A stretch of DNA of 5,133 nucleotides from an uncultured Bacteroidales bacterium (GCA_937898885.1 CALDKD010000115.1:1-5133); one strand, 5' to 3'; counted from the stretch's first letter, positions 1-5,131 are shown. Numbers and translations: made by a program. The notes: generated by a model not told the origin, from the letters alone.

Positions 1-16
1 CCTCATTCCGACAGCA

Positions 17-52
17 GCAGAAGCCGAATACAACAAGGCTTCTGCTTTTTTT
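17..52 (+). terminator. Intrinsic terminator, repeat copy 1
   Basis: A perfect 9-bp stem, GCAGAAGCC (17-25) with GGCTTCTGC (37-45), encloses an 11-base loop and is followed directly by seven T (46-52). It sits six bases after a tRNA-like acceptor end (discriminator A at 11), so it probably ends transcription of a tRNA or tRNA-like gene that starts left of the window. Confidence 0.85.
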
Positions 53-103
53 ATGCAATAACTCAGCCCGACCCCACGTTCGCTGTGGCGAACTAAAACA
101 AGG

Positions 104-144
104 ACTCCGCACGGAGTGCGGGCGTTCGAGTCGCCTCATTCCGA
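104..144 (+). pseudogene. tRNA-like 3' fragment (variable arm, T-arm and acceptor strand only)
   Basis: The stretch resembles the 3' part of a tRNA with a long variable arm. It has a hairpin ACTCC-gcac-GGAGT (104-117), then a T-arm GGGCG-TTCGAGT-CGCCT (120-136) whose loop fits the TTCRANN pattern, then CATTCCG (137-143) and a possible discriminator A (144). A full tRNA would need a 5' strand close to CGGAATG some 70-85 bases upstream. None is present: positions 57-75 show no pairing partner, and no convincing anticodon arm can be drawn around CTAAAAC (94-100). A separate 6-bp hairpin, GTTCGC-tgtg-GCGAAC, lies at 78-93. I read it as a truncated tRNA copy. It could instead be the end of another structured RNA whose folding I do not recognise. 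Confidence 0.5.
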
Positions 145-149
145 CAGCA

Positions 150-185
150 GCAGAAGCCGAATACAACAAGGCTTCTGCTTTTTTT
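150..185 (+). terminator. Intrinsic terminator, repeat copy 2
   Basis: This is an exact copy of the terminator at 17-52: a 9-bp GC-containing stem (150-158 with 170-178) and seven T (179-185). It lies between the tRNA-like fragment and the tRNA-Leu promoter, and so insulates the tRNA gene from upstream transcription. Confidence 0.85.
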
Positions 186-237
186 ATGCAATAGCCAAGC
201 CCGACCCCGTGTTCGCTTATTTATTTTTATCAGTTGT

Positions 238-267
238 TTTGCGTTTAGCAGAAAACACTTAACTTTG
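238..267 (+). promoter_or_regulatory. Bacteroidota-type promoter of tRNA-Leu
   Basis: A -33 element TTTG (238-241) is separated by 18 bases from a perfect TAnnTTTG -7 element, TAACTTTG (260-267). The tRNA begins 21 bases after the -7 element, which leaves a short 5' leader for RNase P to remove. Confidence 0.8.
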
Positions 268-287
268 CACCGCGATTTATCATTGAT

Positions 288-372
288 GCTCGAATGGTGG
301 AATGGTAGACACGAGGGACTTAAAATCCCTTGACCTTTACCGGTTGTGCGGGTTCGAGTCCCGCTTCGAGCA
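288..372 (+). tRNA. tRNA-Leu (anticodon UAA)
   Basis: The cloverleaf is complete. The acceptor GCTCGAA (288-294) pairs fully with TTCGAGC (365-371), followed by discriminator A (372). The D-arm region contains TGGTGGAATGGTAGAC, typical of leucine tRNAs. The anticodon stem AGGGA/TCCCT (314-318, 326-330) encloses loop CTTAAAA with anticodon TAA at 321-323, which reads UUA and by wobble UUG. A long variable arm with an ACC/GGT stem and a T-arm GCGGG-TTCGAGT-CCCGC (348-364) follow. The 3' CCA is not encoded (CGG follows the discriminator), so it must be added by the CCA-adding enzyme, which is common in this phylum. The gene has its own promoter and terminator and so is a single-gene unit. Confidence 0.97.
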
Positions 373-377
373 CGGAA

Positions 378-410
378 GGCAGCTGGCTTTTGGCCGGCTG
401 TCTTTCTTTT
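378..410 (+). terminator. Intrinsic terminator after tRNA-Leu
   Basis: A 10-bp stem (378-387 with 393-402, two G-U pairs) with a 5-base loop TTTTG is followed by TTTCTTTT (403-410). It starts six bases after the tRNA end. On the opposite strand no T-tract follows the stem, so it should not serve the convergent ligase gene that stops at 422. Confidence 0.75.
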
Positions 411-421
411 ATGACATAACC

Positions 422-1240
422 TCACCCAAGAAGTCCGCAGTAAAGCGCGGGAATATCAAGACCAGCCTCAAGCTGTGTGTCGATTCCACCGGTGAATCGG
501 GGGTTGCACTCAAGAAAGAAAATGCCGCCAGCCTTATCCACGCGGAAATCCATACCACATACTCCGTGGTAATCTATGTGGTCCAGAATGGTACTGCTTA
601 TCTGGCACAGCTCAGGAAAAGACACGCTCTGGCGCGCGGTGGCAGGCCCCTGACCGCGATTTGAGAGCGACTTGTAGCAGCCTGCCTTAAACACCCCATC
701 CCAGCGGAAAGCATCAACACTATAGTCATCGCCGTCAATAAGTTCCTCAATAAGATACCGGTTACCTGGCTCGTGCTCCATAAGTCTCTGCAGAGCCTCA
801 CGGCTTTTCGGCCTGTAAACACCAGAGCCTCCAAAGGATTTCTCGCGTTTGAAGATTACGGGATAGTCTGTTACATCGTCTGCGCCTGTGAACATACGCG
901 GTTGCCTGATACCAAGCTCAGCGGCCAGCCTGCTGCACTCCACCTTGCTGTCAAGCATCGCTATCTTCTCTGCCGTATCAACAGGAATAACGATATCCGG
1001 TGGCAGACTGCCTTTGAGTCTGGCAAGGGCCAGCTGGCAGCCGATGGGCAGAATCATACGCGGACGGCACGATGCAACTGACTTCAGGAGCTCACGGCGA
1101 TAGCCTGGCTCATCGCGGAAGGTGTTCTGCGGAAATCCGGCAAGACGCACGTCAAGCCCACGGCCTGCAATGGCATCGCGCACCACAGGGCCGGTAAGCC
1201 CCATCGTTCCGAACAAAAGCACATCGCATACATCGGCCAT
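422..1240 (-). CDS. Small ATP-grasp family ligase (carboxylate-amine/thiol ligase type)
   Basis: The 272-residue product shows the ATP-grasp fold order. A Rossmann-like pre-domain comes first (about 1-90, starting DVLLFGTMG). The ATP-grasp core follows: K131 in VIFKRE with the glycine-rich SFGGSGVY loop, E165-E166 in YLIEELIDGDDYSVD (adenine and ribose contacts), D231 in GMDF, and the metal-binding E244/N246 in FFLECNPRFTGG. These enzymes form an acyl-phosphate with ATP and join it to an amine or thiol. The substrate cannot be read here. The protein is short for the family and ends soon after the ECNPRF motif, so a C-terminal part may be missing. I chose ATG at 1240 rather than TTG at 1288 because a TATTTTTG promoter element (1264-1271) lies between them and the fold begins just after the ATG. 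It is cytosolic, has no partner gene, is divergent from the GH43 gene and convergent with tRNA-Leu. Confidence 0.85.
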   Translation of the reverse strand: MADVCDVLLFGTMGLTGPVVRDAIAGRGLDVRLAGFPQNTFRDEPGYRRELLKSVASCRPRMILPIGCQLALARLKGSLPPDIVIPVDTAEKIAMLDSKVECSRLAAELGIRQPRMFTGADDVTDYPVIFKREKSFGGSGVYRPKSREALQRLMEHEPGNRYLIEELIDGDDYSVDAFRWDGVFKAGCYKSLSNRGQGPATARQSVSFPELCQISSTILDHIDYHGVCGMDFRVDKAGGIFFLECNPRFTGGIDTQLEAGLDIPALYCGLLG

Positions 1241-1258
1241 AACATCAGCTGTGATAAC

Positions 1259-1277
1259 TTGCGCAAAAATAGCGCAA
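1259..1277. promoter_or_regulatory. Candidate operator palindrome TTGCGC-N7-GCGCAA
   Basis: Perfect 6-bp inverted arms, TTGCGC (1259-1264) and GCGCAA (1272-1277), flank AAAAATA. The palindrome covers the whole -7 element of the ATP-grasp promoter, so a protein bound there would compete with RNA polymerase. It is about 50 bases upstream of the GH43 -7 element. An operator role is inferred from symmetry and position only. Confidence 0.4.
1264..1271 (-). promoter_or_regulatory. -7 element of the ATP-grasp gene promoter
   Basis: The minus strand reads TATTTTTG here, matching TAnnTTTG, and ends 23 bases before the chosen ATG at 1240. A TTTG lies upstream on the same strand (1286-1289), but at 14 bases the spacing is short for a -33 element. 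The -7 call is better supported than the -33. Confidence 0.6.
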
Positions 1278-1327
1278 TCGCACTGCAAAAACTTATTATC
1301 AGAGAAGCTATTTTAATGGAAACACCA

Positions 1328-1335
1328 TATTTTTG
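1328..1335 (+). promoter_or_regulatory. -7 element of the GH43 gene promoter
   Basis: TATTTTTG matches TAnnTTTG and ends 18 bases before the GH43 start codon. No clear TTTG is seen at -33. The following leader (TAAAAAACATAAAGCAAT) is A-rich and lacks a Shine-Dalgarno site, as is usual in Bacteroidota. Confidence 0.65.
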
Positions 1336-1353
1336 TAAAAAACATAAAGCAAT

Positions 1354-2754
1354 ATGAATTTCAGAAGACTTACAATCATTGCGGCAATGCTGATGACAGG
1401 CATCACGATGTCCGCGCAGGACTACCCCGATCCTACCATCCTGAAGGACGGGAACGACTATTATATGACGCACTCCCCGTTCGTGTATCACCCGGGACTG
1501 CTCATCTGGCACTCCACGAACCTGACGGACTGGGAGCCTGTATGCCGTGCCTGCCCTGAGTTTGAGGGCTCCGGCTATGCGCCAGAGATAATAAAGCACG
1601 ATGGCAGATACTTCATCTACTACCCTGCCCTGAACACAAACTTTGTGATATGGGCCGACGATATAAAAGGGCCGTGGAGTAAGCCCATTGACCTTAAGGT
1701 GGGCGGCATTGACCCCGGACACGCCGTGGGCGAGGATGGCAAGCGCTATCTGTTCCTGTCAAACGGCAACGCTCCACTGGTGCGCGTCCAGCTGGCCGAC
1801 GATGGCCTGTCGGTGGTGACGGAGCCTGAGGTCGCATACGAGGGCTGGCAGTTCCCGGCAGAATGGGAGACTGAGGGATTCTGGCTGGAGGCTCCGAAGA
1901 TTATGAGGCACGGAGAGTATTACTATCTTACCACCGCCGAGGGCGGTACGGCAGGCCCGGCCACCAGCCATATGGTTGTATCGGCGCGAAGCAAGAGCAT
2001 CCTGGGCCCGTGGGAGAACTCGCCATACAATCCTATCGTACACACATACAGCGCAGAGGAGCCCTGGTGGTCAAAGGGTCACGGCACTCCTTTCGAGGGG
2101 CCGGACGGCAAATGGCATATAGTGTATCACGCCTATCCAAACGGCTTCCATACCCTAGGCCGCGTGTCGATAATAGAGCCTATAGAGTGGACCGGTGACG
2201 GCTGGTACAAGTCTGCCGACCCGGAGGATATGCAGCCGCTCTTCAGCAATATGGACCTGAACGATGACTTCAAGAACGGTAAGTACGGCTGGCAGTGGGC
2301 CAATTGGAAGCTCTCCCGCAGAAGCCCCATTGACAGCAGCCTGAACCTGTGGCTTGCCACCGCTCAGGACAAATCGTACCAGACGGAGGTTAAAGTGCGC
2401 GTCAGGAAGGGCGATACAGCCGGAATGCTGCTCTTCTACAACGAGGAGGCATTCACCGGAGTACTTGCCGACAGCAAGAACCTGACCGTCTATTCCGATG
2501 CCAAGACAAAGTCAGATATGAGGAACAAGTTCGGAAAGCGCTTCAGAGTGAGGATAACCAACAACGCCAACAAGGTGGAGATTTCAGTAAGGAAGATGCT
2601 CAGCCGCAAGTGGGTGGTAATAGCATCGGACATAGATGTCTCAGCCATGCACCATAACACCTACGCAGGCTTCTATGCATTGCGAATCGGTCTGGCGTCA
2701 ACAGCCGGATTCCCCGATGGATTCAAGAAATTCACATACACTCCTATGGAATAG
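1354..2754 (+). CDS. Secreted GH43-family glycoside hydrolase with C-terminal beta-sandwich domain
   Basis: The 466-residue precursor starts with a signal peptide (1-21, likely cut after MSA), so the enzyme is exported. Residues about 22-290 form a five-bladed beta-propeller of the GH43 type. The inverting catalytic triad is visible: general base D26 in YPDPTI, pKa-tuning D120 in GGIDPG, and general acid E179 in WLEAPK. The family histidine is H243 in GHGTPF. Residues about 300-466 (from LNDDFKNG to the end) resemble the concanavalin-like sandwich found after GH43 modules. Such enzymes remove arabinofuranose or xylose units, sometimes galactose, from plant polysaccharides; the exact substrate and subfamily cannot be told from the sequence. 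All catalytic residues are intact. The gene is monocistronic, divergent from the ATP-grasp gene, and has no SusC/SusD pair beside it in the window, unlike genes in a typical polysaccharide utilisation locus. Confidence 0.92.
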   Translation: MNFRRLTIIAAMLMTGITMSAQDYPDPTILKDGNDYYMTHSPFVYHPGLLIWHSTNLTDWEPVCRACPEFEGSGYAPEIIKHDGRYFIYYPALNTNFVIWADDIKGPWSKPIDLKVGGIDPGHAVGEDGKRYLFLSNGNAPLVRVQLADDGLSVVTEPEVAYEGWQFPAEWETEGFWLEAPKIMRHGEYYYLTTAEGGTAGPATSHMVVSARSKSILGPWENSPYNPIVHTYSAEEPWWSKGHGTPFEGPDGKWHIVYHAYPNGFHTLGRVSIIEPIEWTGDGWYKSADPEDMQPLFSNMDLNDDFKNGKYGWQWANWKLSRRSPIDSSLNLWLATAQDKSYQTEVKVRVRKGDTAGMLLFYNEEAFTGVLADSKNLTVYSDAKTKSDMRNKFGKRFRVRITNNANKVEISVRKMLSRKWVVIASDIDVSAMHHNTYAGFYALRIGLASTAGFPDGFKKFTYTPME

Positions 2755-2779
2755 GTGTTCGTTGTGATGCATTAAGACT

Positions 2780-2818
2780 CGCGTCGGGCCGGCTATTTAT
2801 TGCGTTTGGCCTGACGCG
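2780..2818. terminator. Hairpin between convergent GH43 and plug-lipoprotein genes
   Basis: An 11-bp stem with one G-U pair, CGCGTCGGGCC (2780-2790) with GGCCTGACGCG (2808-2818), encloses a 17-base loop holding the stop codon of the minus-strand gene. No clean T-tract follows on either strand, so it is a weak terminator call. It may instead stabilise the 3' ends of both converging transcripts. Confidence 0.4.
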
Positions 2819-2878
2819 CTGCCTTTTTGGCAGCAGCCTCGGCATCGGCACGAGCCTTTGCCATCTTGGTGGTTATCA
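2793..2878. repeat. Direct repeat, copy A (lipoprotein tail)
   Basis: This 86-bp stretch matches 3367-3452 at 83 of 86 positions. It encodes the end of the plug domain (ITTK) and the basic tail of the frameshifted lipoprotein. The match stops abruptly just inside the plug domain. Confidence 0.9.
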
Positions 2879-3325
2879 TTATCACACCATTGGCACTCTG
2901 CGCTCCATAGATAGACGCTGAGCCATCCTTGATAACCTCTACCGACGACACATCGCTTGGCAGGAGATAGGAGATGTCCTGCATCTCAACCCCATCTACA
3001 ATAAACAGAGGTTGTGTCACGTCTGAAATAGTGCCTATGCCTCTGATATAGATCTGTGGAGTGGAGCCATCGCCGCCTCCGCGCATAAACACTCCGGGCA
3101 CGTGACCGGATATGTAGCTCCATAATTGGACTGATCTGTCTTTTCATTGGCCTCAACCTTTGACACAGGGCTGTTCAGATCGTCTTTGCCGATAGTGCCA
3201 TAGCCCACATTGACCTCATTGCTGCCATCTGCGCCGGCAACCGCCTTAGATGTGCCGCAGGAAGCATACAACATCACACAGGACACAATAAAAAAAGAAA
3301 ACAGCGTTGAAAACAATCTCTTCAT
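2793..3325 (-). pseudogene. Frameshifted TonB-plug-domain lipoprotein (paralogue of the 3367-3915 gene)
   Basis: Two frames together give one protein of about 177 residues aligned end to end with the intact neighbour. Frame A (3325 down to codon 68, 3124-3122) has a lipoprotein signal ending at C23 in YASCGTS and the SusC-like start EVNVGYGTIGKDDLNSPVSKVE. Frame B (ending 2793) continues as WSYISGHVPGV, then YIRG, QPLFIVDG, SVEVIKDGSASIYG, NGVIMITTK and the basic tail. The break is at 3121/3122: the minus strand reads TATGGAGC where TATTGGAGC would restore the frame, so one T is missing. Without correction, frame A runs on to a stop at 3035 (96 residues). No promoter is seen in the 41-bp gap, so it is probably co-transcribed with the intact copy. 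The lesion could be real decay, phase variation or a read error; otherwise the sequence looks under selection. Confidence 0.8.
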
Positions 3326-3366
3326 ATTTAAATACTTTTGTTAATAGAAGGCAGCGTTGAAATAGT

Positions 3367-3452
3367 CTATTTATTGCGTTTGGCCTGACGCGCGGCTTTT
3401 TTGGCAGCAGCCTCGGCATCGGCACGAGCCTTAGCCATCTTGGTGGTTATCA
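3367..3452. repeat. Direct repeat, copy B (lipoprotein tail)
   Basis: This is the partner of 2793-2878, encoding the same tail in the intact lipoprotein. The three base differences fall at third codon positions (AAA/AAG, GCC/GCA, GCT/GCA) and are all synonymous. Confidence 0.9.
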
Positions 3453-3915
3453 GAATTGCTCCGTTGGCTCCACGCAGACCATATATCGCAGCAGAGCCAC
3501 CCTTCACAACCTCTACTTTAGCAACATCGCTATGAGAAAGATATGAGATATCATCCATCACAAGCCCGTCAACCACAAAAAGCGGCTGTGTCTGAGATGT
3601 GAATGAGCTCTCACCCCTGATGACAATCGTAGGAGTACCACTGCCTCCGCCTGATACCGATACTCCAGGTACCTTAGCAGCGATGTAATCCCATATATTG
3701 GAATAAGCCATTGACTCATTATCGCCTATCTCCACCTTAGATACAGAGCTTGTAAGCTCATCTCTCTTAAGCGACTCATATCCGATATTCACCTCATCGT
3801 CAGCGTCTGATGACATCTCAGCCACCTTCGATGACGTCCCACACGAGGTCATTGCCAACACAAACAGACCACCAAGAACCAGTGAGCCGCATACTCCGGA
3901 AACAGAACTTCTCAT
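3367..3915 (-). CDS. Lipoprotein consisting of a stand-alone TonB-receptor plug domain with a basic tail
   Basis: The 182-residue product has a lipoprotein signal peptide with the cysteine at C25 (AMTSCGTS), then an acidic linker (37-41). Residues about 42-158 match the plug of SusC-type TonB-dependent receptors: VNIGY (42-46), VPGV (82-85), IRG (99-101), PLFVVDG (111-117), VEVVKGGSAAIYG (134-146) and GANGAILITTK (149-159). In a real receptor the 22-strand barrel of several hundred residues follows ITTK. Here a tail of about 23 residues rich in Ala, Lys and Arg follows, then a stop. It cannot be a transporter on its own. It should be lipid-anchored, with the plug-like fold in the periplasm or on the surface; no clear surface-export motif follows the cysteine. 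Function is unknown. It has a strong promoter and is followed 41 bp later by the frameshifted paralogue. Confidence 0.85.
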   Translation of the reverse strand: MRSSVSGVCGSLVLGGLFVLAMTSCGTSSKVAEMSSDADDEVNIGYESLKRDELTSSVSKVEIGDNESMAYSNIWDYIAAKVPGVSVSGGGSGTPTIVIRGESSFTSQTQPLFVVDGLVMDDISYLSHSDVAKVEVVKGGSAAIYGLRGANGAILITTKMAKARADAEAAAKKAARQAKRNK

Positions 3916-3937
3916 ATATCAAACCATTTGCATATCG

Positions 3938-3967
3938 CAAAGATACAATAGCATCGCATAAAAACAA
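3938..3967 (-). promoter_or_regulatory. Promoter of the plug-lipoprotein pair
   Basis: The minus strand carries TTG (3965-3967), a 19-base spacer and TATCTTTG (3938-3945), a full match to the Bacteroidota -33/-7 pattern. The -7 element ends 22 bases before the ATG at 3915. It lies in the 86-bp gap after the hydrolase gene, so the lipoproteins can be expressed independently of it. Confidence 0.75.
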
Positions 3968-4001
3968 TACATACAGAGGTAAAGGCGCTCAGAAATAGCT
4001 C

Positions 4002-4859
4002 TTATCTGACTTTTTTGTGGCTATAGTTGAAACTTACGCCTTCCGCTGCTACGGTACGGTCAAGAATCACTCCTTTAGCCATACCTCCGAATTTGCGTTT
4101 GCCCTCAATCTTGCCGGATAGAATACCGGCGGCTATGTCGCGAAGATCCTGCACGCGCTCCACGGTCTCGGGATTGTCCCCACCGAAGTGACCTGGATAC
4201 ATAGTCTCAATTCCCTTTTCTCTCATCATCTGAAGAGTCTCATCGGCAGTTTTTATGAATGTAGACACATCCAGCGTCATAAGAAGGTTCGTGCTGCCGA
4301 ATGCATCCCCGCTGAAGGCTACGTGGTTGGTCTCGTCAATAAAAACGACTGATTCAGCCGTGTGGCCGGGTGCATTGAGAACCTCAATGCTACGGTTACC
4401 AAGGTCAAACACCTGATGGTTCTTCAAGTAATTGACCGTACCATTGAAGTTATGGAATCTCTGATCCCCACCCTGATCGCCTACCCAGACCTGGTCAAAG
4501 CAGCAGACAGCGCCTACGTGGTCAGTATGGTTGTGCGTAAGCACCAGAGTAACAGGCTTGTCTGTGATTCCGGCAACGATTTCATCCAGATCATTGATAC
4601 GGGTACCCGCATCAATGAGAAGAGCCCTGTCCTCTCCCTCTACTATGTACAGACTCTCATTATAAACCAAATGGCCGTTGCCTACCCACGTATGTTCGTC
4701 GAGCGCATGAAAGACCACATCGTCATTCTGAAACACCAGCTGCAGCCCGTCCATATTCAGCGATGACTCATTCTGGCCTCCTCTGTTCCTAAACTCTATA
4801 AACAGCAGTGCGGCTACAATCACCAGCACTACAACGCTTTTTACTACTTTCCTACACAT
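4002..4859 (-). CDS. Membrane-anchored metallo-beta-lactamase-fold hydrolase
   Basis: The 285-residue protein begins with a short basic segment and one hydrophobic helix (about 8-21), an uncleaved anchor or signal that places the enzyme outside the cytoplasm. The rest is a metallo-beta-lactamase superfamily domain with every metal ligand visible: THNHTDH (H109, H111, D113, H114), H166 in APGHTAES, D185 in FSGDAF and H224 in YPGHFGG. D83 in LLIDAGT starts the fold. This arrangement fits the two-zinc hydrolases of the glyoxalase II-like branch. The family covers thioesters, lactones, phosphodiesters and other substrates, and nothing here fixes which; a beta-lactamase role is not indicated. The start is supported by the signal sequence and a -7 element 30 bases upstream. 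The plug lipoproteins follow 86 bp downstream on the same strand, so partial read-through is possible. Confidence 0.9.
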   Translation of the reverse strand: MCRKVVKSVVVLVIVAALLFIEFRNRGGQNESSLNMDGLQLVFQNDDVVFHALDEHTWVGNGHLVYNESLYIVEGEDRALLIDAGTRINDLDEIVAGITDKPVTLVLTHNHTDHVGAVCCFDQVWVGDQGGDQRFHNFNGTVNYLKNHQVFDLGNRSIEVLNAPGHTAESVVFIDETNHVAFSGDAFGSTNLLMTLDVSTFIKTADETLQMMREKGIETMYPGHFGGDNPETVERVQDLRDIAAGILSGKIEGKRKFGGMAKGVILDRTVAAEGVSFNYSHKKVR

Positions 4860-4889
4860 TCCCGTTCAAAACATTTGTTCTAATAACGT

Positions 4890-4897
4890 CAAAAATA
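4890..4897 (-). promoter_or_regulatory. -7 element of the metallo-hydrolase gene
   Basis: The minus strand reads TATTTTTG, matching TAnnTTTG, and ends 30 bases before the ATG at 4859. No convincing -33 TTTG is visible at the usual distance. Confidence 0.55.
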
Positions 4898-4932
4898 ATA
4901 TTTTTTGGGAACTATATACCAGTTAACTACAA

Positions 4933-4968
4933 ATGAAAAGAACGCATCCTATTCGGGTGCGTTTTCAT
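4933..4968 (-). terminator. Hairpin terminator at the end of the right-edge gene
   Basis: AACGCATCC (4941-4949) pairs with GGGTGCGTT (4955-4963) in a 9-bp stem with one G-U pair and a 5-base loop. ATGAA (4933-4937) and TTCAT (4964-4968) can extend it past a three-base bulge. On the minus strand the stem is followed by CTTTTCATTT, a broken T-tract. The stop codon of the right-edge gene lies at the loop (4949-4951). Confidence 0.65.
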
Positions 4969-5131
4969 TATTTCGCTCACATATATTTTGGGCCGTCAAA
5001 ATATCAACATTATTGATTGTTGTATGAGCACATATTTGATTAAGATATGGAGGCAAAATCTTCATAAGCACATCAGCCAAACAGTCAGGACGGCATCGCG
5101 AACCGTGCACAATCCGTAAGTATTTCTTACC
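4949..5131 (-). CDS. 3' end of an unrecognised protein gene (partial, runs off the right edge)
   Basis: One minus-strand frame is open from the window edge to a TAG stop at 4949-4951 and gives the last 60 residues of a protein (GKKYLRIVHGSRCRPDCLAD onward, ending NNENAPE). The other two minus-strand frames meet stops early in the stretch. The frame ends exactly at a terminator hairpin, which supports it being a real gene end. It holds three cysteines in its first half (residues 13, 17 and 34 of the fragment), no transmembrane segment and no motif I can name. The downstream hydrolase starts 89 bp further on, with the hairpin and a promoter element between them, so it is likely a separate transcription unit. 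Confidence 0.55.
   Translation of the reverse strand, partial: GKKYLRIVHGSRCRPDCLADVLMKILPPYLNQICAHTTINNVDILTAQNICERNNENAPE

Larger units (their letters stand above)
1..217 (+). repeat. Two-copy tandem repeat (133-bp period) of a tRNA-like 3' end plus terminator
   Basis: Positions 1-60 and 134-193 are identical. Similarity then continues with a few mismatches to about 84 and 217, where both copies read CCCGACCCC followed by GTTCGCT or a close variant. Each copy contains the last bases of a tRNA-like acceptor strand (CATTCCGA) and a strong terminator hairpin. The left copy begins at the window edge, so the true unit may be longer and more copies may lie to the left. A local duplication of a tRNA 3' end with its terminator is the simplest reading. 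Confidence 0.85.

Noticed and set aside
1..217. Attachment sites of an integrated element at a tRNA 3' end
   Set aside because: The two copies are only 133 bp apart with no integrase or cargo between them, so at most this is a scar.
93..425. Minus-strand open frame of 110 codons over the tRNA-Leu gene and the repeat
   Set aside because: It is antisense to the tRNA, the terminators and the T-arm-like fragment. Its sequence (EATRTPAL and similar) is the usual false translation of tRNA T-arms.
302..664. Plus-strand open frame of 120 codons starting inside tRNA-Leu
   Set aside because: It begins in the tRNA, crosses its terminator and then runs antisense through the ATP-grasp gene, whose own frame carries all the family motifs.
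773..1081. Plus-strand open frames within the ATP-grasp gene
   Set aside because: They are antisense shadows with biased composition and no motif.
1084..1722. Minus-strand open frame of 212 codons across the divergent region
   Set aside because: It covers the GH43 start antisense, both promoters and then the ATP-grasp gene out of frame. No domain is recognisable, and it would destroy two well-supported genes.
2818..2834. Hairpin GCTGCC-TTTTT-GGCAGC as a terminator
   Set aside because: It lies inside the coding tail of the lipoprotein and is explained by Ala-Lys-Lys-Ala codons. The T run is the loop and does not follow the stem.
3302..3362. Short repeat CAGCGTTGAAA at 3302 and 3352 near the start of the frameshifted lipoprotein
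   Set aside because: It is eleven bases, two copies, no symmetry and no link to a promoter; chance or a minor duplication trace.
4362..4766. Plus-strand open frame of 134 codons inside the metallo-hydrolase gene
   Set aside because: It is antisense to a gene with a complete metal-binding motif set and shows no recognisable domain or promoter.
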